Made by a program: the position numbers and the translations under genes | Source of the DNA: Derxia gummosa DSM 723 | Lineage (GTDB): Bacteria > Pseudomonadota > Gammaproteobacteria > Burkholderiales > Burkholderiaceae_E | NCBI RefSeq assembly: GCF_000482785.1 | Contig: NZ_AXWS01000008.1 | Location: forward strand, 930,001 to 994,000 | Direction: 5' to 3' | Length of the DNA: 64,000 bases | In this document: positions 33,801 through 41,735 of the stretch, one piece after another | Layout: the number at the start of each line of letters is the position of its first letter | Position numbering within the stretch: the first letter of the stretch is position 1 | Notes under the pieces: generated by a model | What the model saw: the letters and a program-made list of their open reading frames with translations, nothing else | The model's database searches: none | What the model was told of the DNA's origin: nothing

Positions 33801-34579
33801 TCGGCGCCTACAGCTTCGCGCTGCGTCCGCTGGGCGCCGGAGGCGACGAGGGCGCGGCGGTGCCGATCACCGTGCAGCGCGAGCTGCCGCCCGCGCCGCT
33901 GCCCGCGCCCACGCCGGCACCCGTGCCCGCGCCGACGCCGGTCGAGCCGCCCGCCCCGCCGGCGCCGGCCCGCGCCGCGCCCGCGCCCGTGTTCGACTCG
34001 GCGCTCACGCCGCCGTCCACGCCGCTCGGCAGCTTCATGCATCCGCAGCCGATCGACGCGCCGCACTCGCCGACGACGCCGCAGTTCGACCTCGGCCGCG
34101 AGCAGGGCGACATCTACACCCGGCCGAGCGGCTTCCAGGTCATGGTCAATCCCTCGTCGGAGCCGAACCTGTCGGTGTTCCGCGGCGTGGACGACCAGGT
34201 GGTGAAGCTCGGCCAGCAGCTCAACCTGCAACTGCCGGCCGACACCTTCCTCCACACCCAGATCAACGAGACCGTCACGCTCCAGGCCACGCTCGCCAAC
34301 GGCAAGCCGCTGCCTGGCTGGCTCAGCTTCGACGGCAAGGCCGGCACCTTCACCGGCGAGCCGCCGGCCAATCTGACGAGCGATGTGGCGATCAAGGTGG
34401 TGGCGCGCGACTCGCAGGGCCGCGAGGCGGTGGTGATGTTCCGCATCACCGTCGGCAAGCCGACCGGCCAGCGCGGCGCCGGCCTGAGCCAGCAACTCCA
34501 GCGCGGCGACGCGCTCACCCTCACCGCCGACGGCTGGCGCGCGCAGCAGCGCCCGGCCGGCCCGGCCCGCCGCGCCTGA
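24845..34579 (+). CDS. Giant LEPR/DUF4347 Ig-VCBS repeat adhesin (operon gene 3)
   Basis: 3244 residues, the predicted exported substrate of the operon. No ordinary Sec signal; instead a basic N-terminus leads into LEPRLMFD (20-27), the motif seen near the start of many giant surface proteins, then an Ala-rich stretch to ~120. Residues ~133-292 are a DUF4347 domain with His189 (VVSHGD) and Cys232 (LLYGCDVA). Residues ~296-470 form an unrecognised beta-rich domain. From ~475 to ~3010 there are about 22 Ig/cadherin/VCBS-like domains of 100-120 residues; most carry VLANDSDPDTGDSL, GSYGHLTLNADGSYSY and DVFTYEVSDGHGGT blocks, acidic and plausibly calcium-binding. A Pro/Ala linker (~3016-3060) precedes a terminal Ig-like domain (~3120-3215) and a basic tail. 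RTX nonapeptides are absent. Start ATG 24845 has only a weak GGA upstream. Confidence 0.92.
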   Translation: MHRPLRPLLVRRNTPGIQPLEPRLMFDAAAAADAAARSAAADAALADAARASESAAVAASAGLARDASGTTAAGATESLAATQQMTQATDPAAASGTPAATTAGAAPTADDSNHAATPRDTNYGLVRETAGSHEVVFIDGGLQDPGKLAAAVRAGVDVVVLDPTRDGLAQIGDYLAGHHGIEAIHVVSHGDAGSITLGSTLLTGATLDQHAAELAGWQASLAPGADLLLYGCDVAADAAGLAFIDRLGALTGTDVAASTDTTGTASAGGDWQLEASDGHIDAAAMDLSTAGWDGRLTAPTLYLNHGYQLYFTGSTSGFAASSTNPDIDPAGSNAAVNGSYFSTSSIAFTASAASTDANGNFQLQGNDVTGSITFTGSFRDNAGVLHSNVTVTLAGAISKHIKGRDGDQSDSDALYFWTAGNGTAAYNGIGFLLIVPGNEGYFANTETRVSMPADNRFVDGMNVVLAAQRAASASISLGADTGSVYQGATLAPATGVLANDTATLALTVTDVSAGTGSPLGNVGQSIAGSYGHLTLNSNGTYSYVADNAGSLAAGTSVNDVFTYAVSDGQGGTGHTTLTITVRGQGPAAVADTGAATEDGSTTGNVKGNDSHSSGDTLTVTGVTAGAAGSAPSGSVGTSVAGSYGHLTLNADGSYSYAADNANALAAGAQRTDTFTYAITDTSSRTAYTTLTITVTGANDGPSASADTGAANEGQTVDVAAGSGVLVNDSDPDTGDSLVVSGVVAGTGTPVAGNVGNAVAGSYGSLTLASGGGYRYVADNAEALPAGATRQDVFTYEVSDGHGGTATATLTVTITGTNDAPVAGDDSGALNAGANLSHNAATGALANDSDADTGDTLAITGVAAGTPGTAPSGSLGASVAGSYGHLTLNADGSWSYDADNATALAAGAQATDVFTYTVSDGHGGSDTATISFTVTGTNDAPTAANDSASASAGGSASGSGTGVLGNDSDPDTGDSLAVSGVVAGSGTPVAGNVGTTVSGSYGDLVLGSNGSWSYSASNAARLAAGSSANDVFTYEVSDGHGGTATATLTIAVSGANDAPAAVNDSDSIGAGGTASAAAGAGVLVNDSDADLGDSFGVTGVTAGSSATAPVGSVGSSIAGSYGHLTLAADGSYSYVADSAVALAAGATATDVFTYTITDGQGATATATLSITITGTNDAPSAANDSSAVLGGGSAASTGSGVLANDSDPDTGDSLAVSGVVAGGGTPLAGNVGSAVTGSYGDLTLGANGHWSYSANNAASLAPGATANEVFTYEISDGHGGAATATLTIVVTGAPVNSAPSATDDSRSVNEDATVTGAAGAVLANDSDADVGDTLVVSGVAAGSGATPSASSVGASVAGSYGHLTLNADGSYSYNADNAGSLSAGVTRTDSFTYEVSDGHGGTDTATITFTVTGMNDAPTAANDSAGVGAGGSASSTGTGVLANDSDGDSGDSLVVAGVVAGTGTPVAGNVGSAIAGTYGELTLGANGAWSYVASNAARLGAGASGSDVFTYSVSDGHGGTASATLTITVTGANDGPTAANDSRSVNEDATVTGGAGAVLANDSDPDTGDSLVVSGVAAGASGTPSAGSVGASVAGSYGHLTLNADGSYSYAADGAGSLSVGVTRTDSFTYEISDGHGGTDTATITFTVTGTNDAPTATNDSGAVGAGGSANSTGAGVLANDGDGDSGDSLVVAGVVAGNGSPVAGNVGSAITGSYGELTLGANGTWSYVASNAVGLPAGSTASDVFTYAVSDGHGGTATATLTITITGANDDPSAANDSRSVNEDATVTAGAGAVLANDSDPDAGDSLVVSGVAAGASGTPSAGSVGASIAGSYGHLTLNADGSYSYAADGAGSLSAGVTRTDSFTYEISDGHGGTDTATITFTATGTNDAPSAANDSGAVNAGDSASSTGAGVLANDSDGDSGDSLAVSGVVAGGGSPLAGNVGSAITGSYGELTLGANGAWSYVASNAVALAAGSTASDVFTYAVSDGHGGTATATLTITVTGINDAPSAANDSRSVDEDATVTGGAGAVLANDSDPDVGDSLVVSGVAAGAGGTPAAGLVGASVVGSYGHLTLNADGSYSYAADGAGSLSTGVTRTDSFTYEISDGHGGTATATISFTVTGTNDAPTAANDSASLDAGDSASSTGAGVLANDGDADSGDSLAVSGVVAGAGSPLAGNLGASVAGSYGHLTLNADGSYSYAADNAASLAAGSTATDVFTYEASDGHGGTATATLTITVTGTAVTPPANQAPVADNDHASVGQTGDLAASAATGLLANDSDPDAGDSLVITGVAVAGGTPNADQLGRPIATSLGVFTLNTDGSYAYEASAPWLGAGETATDVFTYTVADGHGGSSTATVSITVTGRNDAPVAADDRLSVTAGQTLVIDAADGVLVNDGDADAHDQLVVSGVALARLAGGGTLTGHLGDLVLAADGSLSYTASHAADLRAGETADDVFTYAISDGHGGSATARLTITVTGTADAPVFSTGAGADAGSVTEDDSITTLEVRGTLAVTDADHGQSGIDTSAPVVAADGTVGHLVIDADGHWTYSVANAAIAWLDAGQQKTETFTVRSADGTAHDIVITITGVADAPPPVTDPVITGEHAGDVTEDRDVSAGNLAAGGTLAIEGGADGTRFATTVTPADGVLGSLAIDAAGRWSYHVANDAVQSLGAGETRTETFTVATSDGKASQVITVTIHGVDDPSAPEGTTVHLTEGDDLAAMTASGRLPISDVDGLAAFVPQAGTAGALGTFTLAADGRWTFTPNAAHDELRAGEVRTERFTVRATDGSTAVVTIEITGSNDAPVAPDASATGLQDGGAIAIDLPASDIDGSIAGRAITALPAHGRLYADAGLTRELHADDIVAGARAWFVPEAGWNGNASFGFAAVDNDGARSVPATATVEVLRAPSIGLPAAFDLGASDHDRVTSANVITLAGDAVPGQTLRLYAPDGHLLAEVRADADGHWSVSGIDMTALAGDAGGTPGAVGAYSFALRPLGAGGDEGAAVPITVQRELPPAPLPAPTPAPVPAPTPVEPPAPPAPARAAPAPVFDSALTPPSTPLGSFMHPQPIDAPHSPTTPQFDLGREQGDIYTRPSGFQVMVNPSSEPNLSVFRGVDDQVVKLGQQLNLQLPADTFLHTQINETVTLQATLANGKPLPGWLSFDGKAGTFTGEPPANLTSDVAIKVVARDSQGREAVVMFRITVGKPTGQRGAGLSQQLQRGDALTLTADGWRAQQRPAGPARRA
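28751..31594 (+). repeat. Four tandem 711-bp higher-order repeat units inside the adhesin gene
   Basis: The segment encoding DSRSVNEDATVT recurs at 28751, 29462, 30173 and 30884, exactly 711 bases apart each time. Each unit codes for 237 residues, two alternating Ig-like domains: one starting NDSRSVNEDAT, the other NDSxxVxAGxSASSTG. The units cover residues ~1303-2250. Nucleotide identity between units is high, while domains outside the block are more diverged, which indicates recent duplication or gene conversion. Confidence 0.9.
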
Positions 34580-34600
34580 CGCCGGCGCACGGAGCACCGC

Positions 34601-36019
34601 ATGCCCTACGACCACGGCCATCCGCCGCCCGATACCGCCGCGACGCTGGCGCTGCTCGACGCGACCGCCGCCGCGCAGACCGCCGCCGAACGCCGCTTCC
34701 TGCTGCTCGACCGCAGCCGCGAGGCTTGGCCCTATCAGATCGCGGTGCTGGTGACGGACGGGCGCATCGCCGGGCATTCGGGCGCGGGCGAGGTGGATGC
34801 GCAGGGGCCGTATGCGCAATGGCTCGGGCGGCTCGCGTGCGAGTTGCGCGGCCGGCCGGGCGGCGCGCTGTCGCCGGCCGACATCGCCGATGCCGCGCTC
34901 GCGGCCGAATGGGCGGAGTGGTGGCCCGATCATTTGCTGTGGCTGCCGGCGGCGGAAGGTCTGGCGTCGGACGCGCACGCGGCCGATGCCTCGCCGGCGC
35001 CGCACGACGCGCAGGCCCCGGCCGCGAACGGGCAGGCGTCGGGCCTGCTGCTCGTGCGCGACCTCCCCTGGATGGCTGACGAGGCCGACTCGCTCGGCCG
35101 CTGGTTCGGGCTGTGGCGGGCGCTGGATTCGGGCCGGCGCGCCGAAGCGCGCGTGGCCTCGGCCGGCGGCTGGCGCGGCTTCGTCAACGTGATGCGCCAT
35201 CAGCCGGCCGCGCGGCGACGCCGGATCGGCTGGGCGCTCGCGGCGCTGATCGGCGTGCTCTGCCTGCCGGTGCATCTGACGGTGCGCGCGCCGGGCGAGA
35301 TCGTGCCGCGCGATCCGGTCGTGCTGCGCGCCGCGCTCGACGGCACGGTGCGCGAGCTGAAGGTCGAGCCGAACCAGTTCGTGCAGGCCGGCCAGGTGCT
35401 GGCCGAACTCGACGACGCCGGCTGGTCGAGCCGGCTCCAGGTCGCGCAGCAGGCGCTGCTCACCGCCGAGACCGAATGGCGCCAGACCAGCCAGCAGGCG
35501 CTCAACGATCCGCGCGCCAAGGCCCAGCTCGCGGCGGCGATCGGCAAGGTGGAGGAGAAGCGCGCCGACGTGGCCTTCCTTGGTCAGCAGGTACGGCGCA
35601 CCGCGCTCGTCGCGCCGCATGACGGCGTGGTGCTGATCCAGGACGCGGGCGGCTGGCCCGGCCGCACGGTCAGCGCCGGCGAGGCGGTGATGAAGCTCGC
35701 CCGCCCCGGCGATCAGGAAGTCGAAGCCTGGCTCGCCGCCGGCGACGCGATCGACCTGCCCGACGGCACGCCGATGCATCTCCACCTCGCGAGCCGCCCC
35801 GGCAGCCCGGTCGAGGCGAAGCTGCGGCTCTACGCCTTCGAGGCCGAGCACCGGCCCGACGCCGGTCTCGGCTACCGCCTGCGCGGCACGCTCGACGGCG
35901 ACGCCACCGAGCGCCTCGGCGCGCGCGGCACCGTGCGCATCGACGGCCCGCGCGTGCCGCTCGGCTACTGGGTGCTGCGCCGCCCGCTCGCCGCGCTGCG
36001 CGAAACCACCGGCTGGTGA
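34601..36019 (+). CDS. Membrane-anchored HlyD-type adaptor with cytoplasmic N-domain (operon gene 4)
   Basis: 472 residues. GGAG lies six bases before the ATG, 21 bases after the adhesin stop. The N-terminal ~200 residues have no signal peptide, contain Trp-rich segments (EWAEWWPDHLLWLP, RWFGLWRAL) and should be cytoplasmic; I read the pattern as possibly GAF-like, but this is weak. One transmembrane helix lies at ~209-226 (IGWALAALIGVLCLPVHL). After it come the half-lipoyl motif (APGEIVPRDPV, LDGTVRELKVEPNQFVQAGQVLAELDD), a short helical hairpin, the second half-lipoyl (RTALVAPHDGVVLI) and a C-terminal beta domain. It differs from the operon's first adaptor, which is fully periplasmic. Its stop is only five bases before the start of the M50 gene. 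Confidence 0.87.
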   Translation: MPYDHGHPPPDTAATLALLDATAAAQTAAERRFLLLDRSREAWPYQIAVLVTDGRIAGHSGAGEVDAQGPYAQWLGRLACELRGRPGGALSPADIADAALAAEWAEWWPDHLLWLPAAEGLASDAHAADASPAPHDAQAPAANGQASGLLLVRDLPWMADEADSLGRWFGLWRALDSGRRAEARVASAGGWRGFVNVMRHQPAARRRRIGWALAALIGVLCLPVHLTVRAPGEIVPRDPVVLRAALDGTVRELKVEPNQFVQAGQVLAELDDAGWSSRLQVAQQALLTAETEWRQTSQQALNDPRAKAQLAAAIGKVEEKRADVAFLGQQVRRTALVAPHDGVVLIQDAGGWPGRTVSAGEAVMKLARPGDQEVEAWLAAGDAIDLPDGTPMHLHLASRPGSPVEAKLRLYAFEAEHRPDAGLGYRLRGTLDGDATERLGARGTVRIDGPRVPLGYWVLRRPLAALRETTGW

Positions 36020-36024
36020 ACGCG

Positions 36025-38199
36025 ATGGACGCCGCCCTGCCTTCGCCCATGAACGCCCTCGCCGCCACCGCGCCCGAGGCCGGCACGCCGTCGCTGGCCG
36101 ACAGCGCCCTCCCCCCGCTGCGCGAGGAACTGCGCCTGCACCACGGCCCCGCCACGCGCAACGGCCAGCCGAGCTGGACGCTCCAGGACCCGGTGCGCCA
36201 CCGCTTCCTGCGCATCGACTGGCCGACCTACGAAATCCTGCGCCGCTGGTGGCTCGGCGATGCCGACCTCGTCGCCGCCCAGGTCCGCGCCCAGACCACG
36301 CTCAGCGTGACCGGCGACGACGTGCGCGAAGTGCTTGCCCTCGCCCGCCGCGAGGCGCTGGTGCAGCCGTCCGGCCCCTCGCCCGCCGGGCTGCGGCGCG
36401 AACGGCGCGGCTGGCGCGACGCCGTCACCTGGCTGCTGCATCACTACCTGTTCTTCCGCGTGCCGCTGTGGCGGCCGGACGCGCCGCTGGGCCGGCTGCT
36501 GCCGGCGGTGCGCTGGCTCGGCGGCGACGGCTTCGCGACGGCGACGGTCGTGGCGCTGATCGCCGCGCTGGTCGGCGTAAGCCAGCAGAGCGAAGCGCTC
36601 GGCGCGCAATGGCTCGACCTGCTGTCGTGGCGCGGCCTCGGCCTGTACGGCGCGACGCTGGTGGCAGTGAAGTTCGCGCACGAACTCGGCCACGCCTTCG
36701 TCGCCAAGGCCCAGGGCTGCCGCGTGCCGACGATGGGCGTGGCGCTGATGGTGCTCTGGCCCGTCGCCTATACCGACACCACCGACGCCTGGCGCCTCGC
36801 CGACGCGCGCGCCCGTCTGCGCATCGCCGCCGCCGGCGTGCGCACCGAACTGACGATCGCCGTCTGGGCCACGCTGGCCTGGACCTGGCTGCCCGACGGC
36901 GCGCCGCGCACCGCCGCCTTCATCCTCGGCACGATGACCTGGGTGAGCACGCTGCTCGTCAACCTCAGCCCCTTCATGCGCTTCGACGGCTACTTCCTGC
37001 TGTGCGACGCGCTCGACCAGCCCAATCTGCATGAGCGCAGCTTCGCGCTCGCGCGCTGGTGGCTGCGGCGCGTGCTGCTCGGCTGGCAGGCCGAGCCGCC
37101 CGAAGCGCTGTCCGACACCGGCCGCCGCGCGATGCTGGCCTTCGGCTTCACCACCTGGGGCTGGCGGCTGTCGCTCTATCTCGGCATCGCCTGGACGGTC
37201 TATCACTTCGGCTTCAAGGCGCTGGGGCTGGTGCTGTTCGCGGTCGAGATGGGCTGGTTCATCGCCGGGCCGCTGCTGCGCGAGCTGCGCGTGTGGCGGG
37301 CCGGTCGCGCGGCCTGGCTCGGATCGCGTCGCGCCAGGCTGAGCGGCGCGGTGCTGGCGGCGCTGATCGGCCTCGGCTTCGTGCCCTGGACCGGCAGCAC
37401 GACCGGCGCGGCGATGCTGCAACCGGCAAGGCATCTGGCGCTGCGGCTGCCGGCGGCGGTGATGGTCGAGGAAATCGGCGTGCGGCCCGGACAGAGCGTT
37501 GTCGCGGGCCAGCCGCTGCTGCGCACCTCGGTGCCCGCCGCCACGCAGCAGCGCGACACCGCATTGGCGCGCATCACCGACCTCGAACGCGAAGTGGCCG
37601 GCGCGGCGCTCAGCCCCGAGCGGCAGGCGCAATGGCAATCGCTGCAAGCCGCGCTCGCCACCGCGCGCGAACAGGCCGACGCCGCCGACGCCGAGCTGGC
37701 GCGCTACCAGCCGGTTGCGCCCTTCGACGGCGTGGTGGTGGACATGAATCCCGAACTGCGCGCCGGCGCGATCTCGCCCACGCCGCGCGAGACCCTGCTG
37801 CACCTCGCCTCGGCCAACCGCTGGCGTGTCGTCGCCTATGCCGACGAGGCCACGGCGCGCGGCCTCAAGGCGGGCGACACGGCGCAGGTCACGGCCGACG
37901 CCGCGCCGCTCGGCCGACTGCCCGCGCGCATCACGAGCGTCGCGCCGCATCCGAGCGCCGTGCTCGCCGAGCCGCTGCTGGCCCAGGCCAACGGCGGTCT
38001 CGTCGATGCGCGCGAGACGAACGCGGGCTGGGCGCCGGTGCAGGCGCTCTACCGCGTCGAGCTGGAGATGGATGAGGCGCCGCCGCTCGCGCCGCGCGAA
38101 TGGCGCGGGCATGTGGTGTTCGGCGGCGCGGCCGCGAGCGCTTGGGGACGGTTGTGGAACCGGGGCGCGTCGGCCTTCGTGCGGGAGGCGGGGTTCTGA
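36025..38199 (+). CDS. M50 membrane metalloprotease fused to HlyD-like domain (operon gene 5)
   Basis: 724 residues. Site-2-protease-like zinc motif HELGH at residues 219-223 and the second motif NLSPFMRFDGY (Asp321) are intact, within about eight to ten hydrophobic helices (~170-445). Residues ~50-115 (LQDPVRHRFLRIDWPTYEILRRW to VREVLALARREALV) look like a PqqD-type winged helix. From ~465 there is an adaptor-like half-lipoyl (VEEIGVRPGQSVVAGQPLLR), a helical hairpin and a second lipoyl half (YQPVAPFDGVVVDM). The architecture resembles peptide zinc metalloproteases of the YydH type. ATG 36025 with GGTGA upstream is preferred over the GTG at 36016, which overlaps the previous stop; translational coupling is likely. 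No ABC ATPase gene is found nearby, so this protein appears to be the inner-membrane core of the exporter. Confidence 0.86.
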   Translation: MDAALPSPMNALAATAPEAGTPSLADSALPPLREELRLHHGPATRNGQPSWTLQDPVRHRFLRIDWPTYEILRRWWLGDADLVAAQVRAQTTLSVTGDDVREVLALARREALVQPSGPSPAGLRRERRGWRDAVTWLLHHYLFFRVPLWRPDAPLGRLLPAVRWLGGDGFATATVVALIAALVGVSQQSEALGAQWLDLLSWRGLGLYGATLVAVKFAHELGHAFVAKAQGCRVPTMGVALMVLWPVAYTDTTDAWRLADARARLRIAAAGVRTELTIAVWATLAWTWLPDGAPRTAAFILGTMTWVSTLLVNLSPFMRFDGYFLLCDALDQPNLHERSFALARWWLRRVLLGWQAEPPEALSDTGRRAMLAFGFTTWGWRLSLYLGIAWTVYHFGFKALGLVLFAVEMGWFIAGPLLRELRVWRAGRAAWLGSRRARLSGAVLAALIGLGFVPWTGSTTGAAMLQPARHLALRLPAAVMVEEIGVRPGQSVVAGQPLLRTSVPAATQQRDTALARITDLEREVAGAALSPERQAQWQSLQAALATAREQADAADAELARYQPVAPFDGVVVDMNPELRAGAISPTPRETLLHLASANRWRVVAYADEATARGLKAGDTAQVTADAAPLGRLPARITSVAPHPSAVLAEPLLAQANGGLVDARETNAGWAPVQALYRVELEMDEAPPLAPREWRGHVVFGGAAASAWGRLWNRGASAFVREAGF

Positions 38200-38208
38200 G
38201 CGACGGCG

Positions 38209-38883
38209 TCAGCCGTGCTTGTGATGCCCGTGGTCGTGCGCATGGCCGTGGTCATGCGCGTGATCGTGACCGTGGTCGTGCTTGTGCTCATGCGAATGGG
38301 CGTGCGCGCCGTGCTCGTGGGCGTGTTCATGCGCATGGCCGTGCTCATGCGAGTGCGCATGCCCGTGGTCGTGCGCATGCCCGTGACCATGATCGTGACC
38401 ATGGTCATGCCCGCAGCCGCAATGCTCGTCATGCACATGCACCGGATGCATCGGCGCCGGCTTCTCGGGGCGGAAAGCAGCGCGCGCACTGCTTGCCGTG
38501 ACGCCAAAGCCGGCGAGCCAGTCGGCCGGCGCGGCGCCGGGCAAAAGCAGCAAGCCGTCATCGGTGACGGCGAGCGGCACATGCTCGCCGCCGAGCGCCG
38601 CCGCCAGCCGCGCGAGCGCGGGCGCCGGGCCGGCCACGTTCACCACGTCTTCCACCGCCGCCGCGACGAGCCAGAACTTGCCCTTGCTGTCGAGCAGCAC
38701 GTCGTCCACGGCCACCGGCGCGTCGATGTCGAGCACGACCGGGCCGGTCGCGGTCTCGACCGTGAGTTTCGGATGGGCGCGCTGGGCCGAGTCGAGCTCC
38801 ACCGTGGCGGCGCGCTTGAGCAGGATGCCTGCCGGGCGCGCATTGCCGCCGAGGATCTTCTTGATGGTGAGGGTGTCGCTCAT
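38209..38883 (-). CDS. UreE-like nickel chaperone with extreme histidine tail
   Basis: 224 residues. The N-terminal domain matches UreE: LTIKKILGG, GILLKRAATVELDSAQRAHPKL, and the second-domain motif LGGEHVPLAV, where His101 corresponds to the conserved nickel-binding histidine. From residue 146 to the end, 37 of 79 residues are His, mixed with Asp, Gly, Ala and Glu, plus Cys155 and Cys157. UreE proteins are usually ~150-200 residues with shorter His tails. No other urease gene (ureABC, ureD, ureF, ureG) is in the window, so it is an orphan here: a UreE from a split cluster, or a paralogue used for metal storage. AAGGA precedes ATG 38883. Convergent with the M50 gene (9 bases). Confidence 0.78.
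   Translation of the reverse strand: MSDTLTIKKILGGNARPAGILLKRAATVELDSAQRAHPKLTVETATGPVVLDIDAPVAVDDVLLDSKGKFWLVAAAVEDVVNVAGPAPALARLAAALGGEHVPLAVTDDGLLLLPGAAPADWLAGFGVTASSARAAFRPEKPAPMHPVHVHDEHCGCGHDHGHDHGHGHAHDHGHAHSHEHGHAHEHAHEHGAHAHSHEHKHDHGHDHAHDHGHAHDHGHHKHG
38212..38448 (-). repeat. Degenerate His-X coding repeat (UreE-like tail)
   Basis: A run of alternating CAC/CAT histidine codons with GAC, GGC, GCC or GAA codons covers the last 79 codons of the UreE-like gene. The dense hexanucleotide periodicity makes length variation by slippage likely. Confidence 0.8.
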
Positions 38884-38981
38884 GGGATGTCCTTGGCTGA
38901 TGAGTGCGTTCAGTGTGCGGGCGGATGGGCGGGTTTCAAGCGCGGGCGCCGGCGGGGATAGAGACCGGGACGCCGCCGTCC

Positions 38982-40396
<1,415 letters not shown>

Positions 40397-40397
<1 letters not shown>

Positions 40398-41479
40398 CAG
40401 CCTGCTTCTCCGAAACCAACCCGCCGCTTCACGCGCGGCGCGACGGCGCACATCAGTTCATATCCGATCGTCCCGCAATGCCGCGCGACCTCGTCCACCG
40501 CCAGATGCCGACCGAACAGCTCGACCCGGCTGCCGATGCCGGCCTCGGGCGCGTCGGTGATGTCCACCGTGAGCATGTCCATCGACACCCGGCCCGCGAG
40601 CGCGCAGCGCCGGCCCGCCACCATCACCGGCGTGCCGTCCGGCGCGTGACGCGGATAGCCGTCGGCATAGCCGCAGGCCACCACGCCGACGCGCGTCGGC
40701 CGTTGCGCGACGAAGCGCTGGCCGTAACCCGCCGCCTCGCCCGGCGCGAGCTGCTGCACGGCGATCAGCTCGCTCGTCAGCTCCATCGCCGGCTTCAGGT
40801 CGAAGGCCGGCCCGTCGCGGTCGCCCGTCGGCGAGCCGCCATACAGAAGAATGCCCGGCCGCACCCAGTCGGCATGCGTGGCCGGATGCAGCAGCACCGA
40901 CGCCGAATTGGCCATCGAACGCGGGCCGGGCAACCCGGCGGTCTCGGCCTCGAAGCGCCCGAGCGGCCCGGCCACGCCATCGGGCAGGTCGGCTTCCGGG
41001 AAATGCATCATCAGCCCGACCGTGCCCACTTCCGACGCAGCGCGCAGCCGCTCGACCGCCTTGCGCCCGCGCCCGTCCGTGTAGCCGAGCCGGTTCATGC
41101 CGGTGTTGAACTTGACGAACACATCCACCGGCGCCGACGGCCGCATGCCGAGCAGCATGTCGATCTGCGCGTCGTCATGAAGAACGGGCGTGAGCTTGAG
41201 TTCCAGCACCGCCTCCAGATCGGCCGCGTCGAAGAAGCCTTCGAGCAGCAGGATCGGCCCGGTCCAGCCGAGCGCCCGGATGCGCGCCGCCTCGCCGATC
41301 TCCAGCAGCGCAAAGCCGTCGGCCGACGCGAGCGCCGGATAGACGGCCTCGATGCCATGCCCGTAGGCATCGGCCTTGACGACCGCCCAGACCCGCGAGC
41401 GCGGCGCGCATTCACGGACCCGCGAGAGGTTGTGCGCGACCGCGCTCGGATCGAGGGAAGCGAGGATGGGACGGGGCAT
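40397..41479 (-). CDS. alr: Alanine racemase
   Basis: PLP-dependent interconversion of L- and D-alanine for peptidoglycan. 360 residues. The PLP lysine is in AVVKADAYGHG; the opposite catalytic tyrosine is in AAGYGQRF of the C-terminal domain; HFPEADLP and SMDMLTVDITD are further family motifs. It is the upstream member of alr-radA, sharing one base with radA. The 256-base gap to divergent lplT holds both promoters. Confidence 0.96.
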
Positions 41480-41735
41480 GATCGACCTGGCGAGCGAGGA
41501 GAAATCGGTGTTTTTCCGGTCGATTCTAGACCTCGGCCATCGCTCATCCGGGCACCAAAAACCGCCCGCCGAACGGAGCCGCGACCATGCCGGGCGCGGT
41601 CCGGAACGTCGCTACATTCGTGATATAACCCGCCGACGCCGTCCCCCCGGGTCGCGCCCAACCGGTCCAAAACGCATCCTCCCCGACCCGTCCTTTGCTG
41701 CGCGCCCGCCGTCTTTCCTCACCTGACTCCGCCTC

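Noticed and set aside
24689-35851. An 11-kb, 3720-codon open frame antisense to the adhesin and adaptor genes
   Set aside because: It mirrors the sense repeats: high third-position GC on the sense strand removes stops from this antisense frame. It has no ribosome binding site, low-complexity Gly/Ala/Arg/Val composition and no recognisable domain except periodicity copied from the sense repeats.
22052-38208. Secretion operon as a mobile island
   Set aside because: No integrase, transposase, tRNA target, direct repeats or GC shift was seen at its borders; it is equally GC-rich as the backbone.
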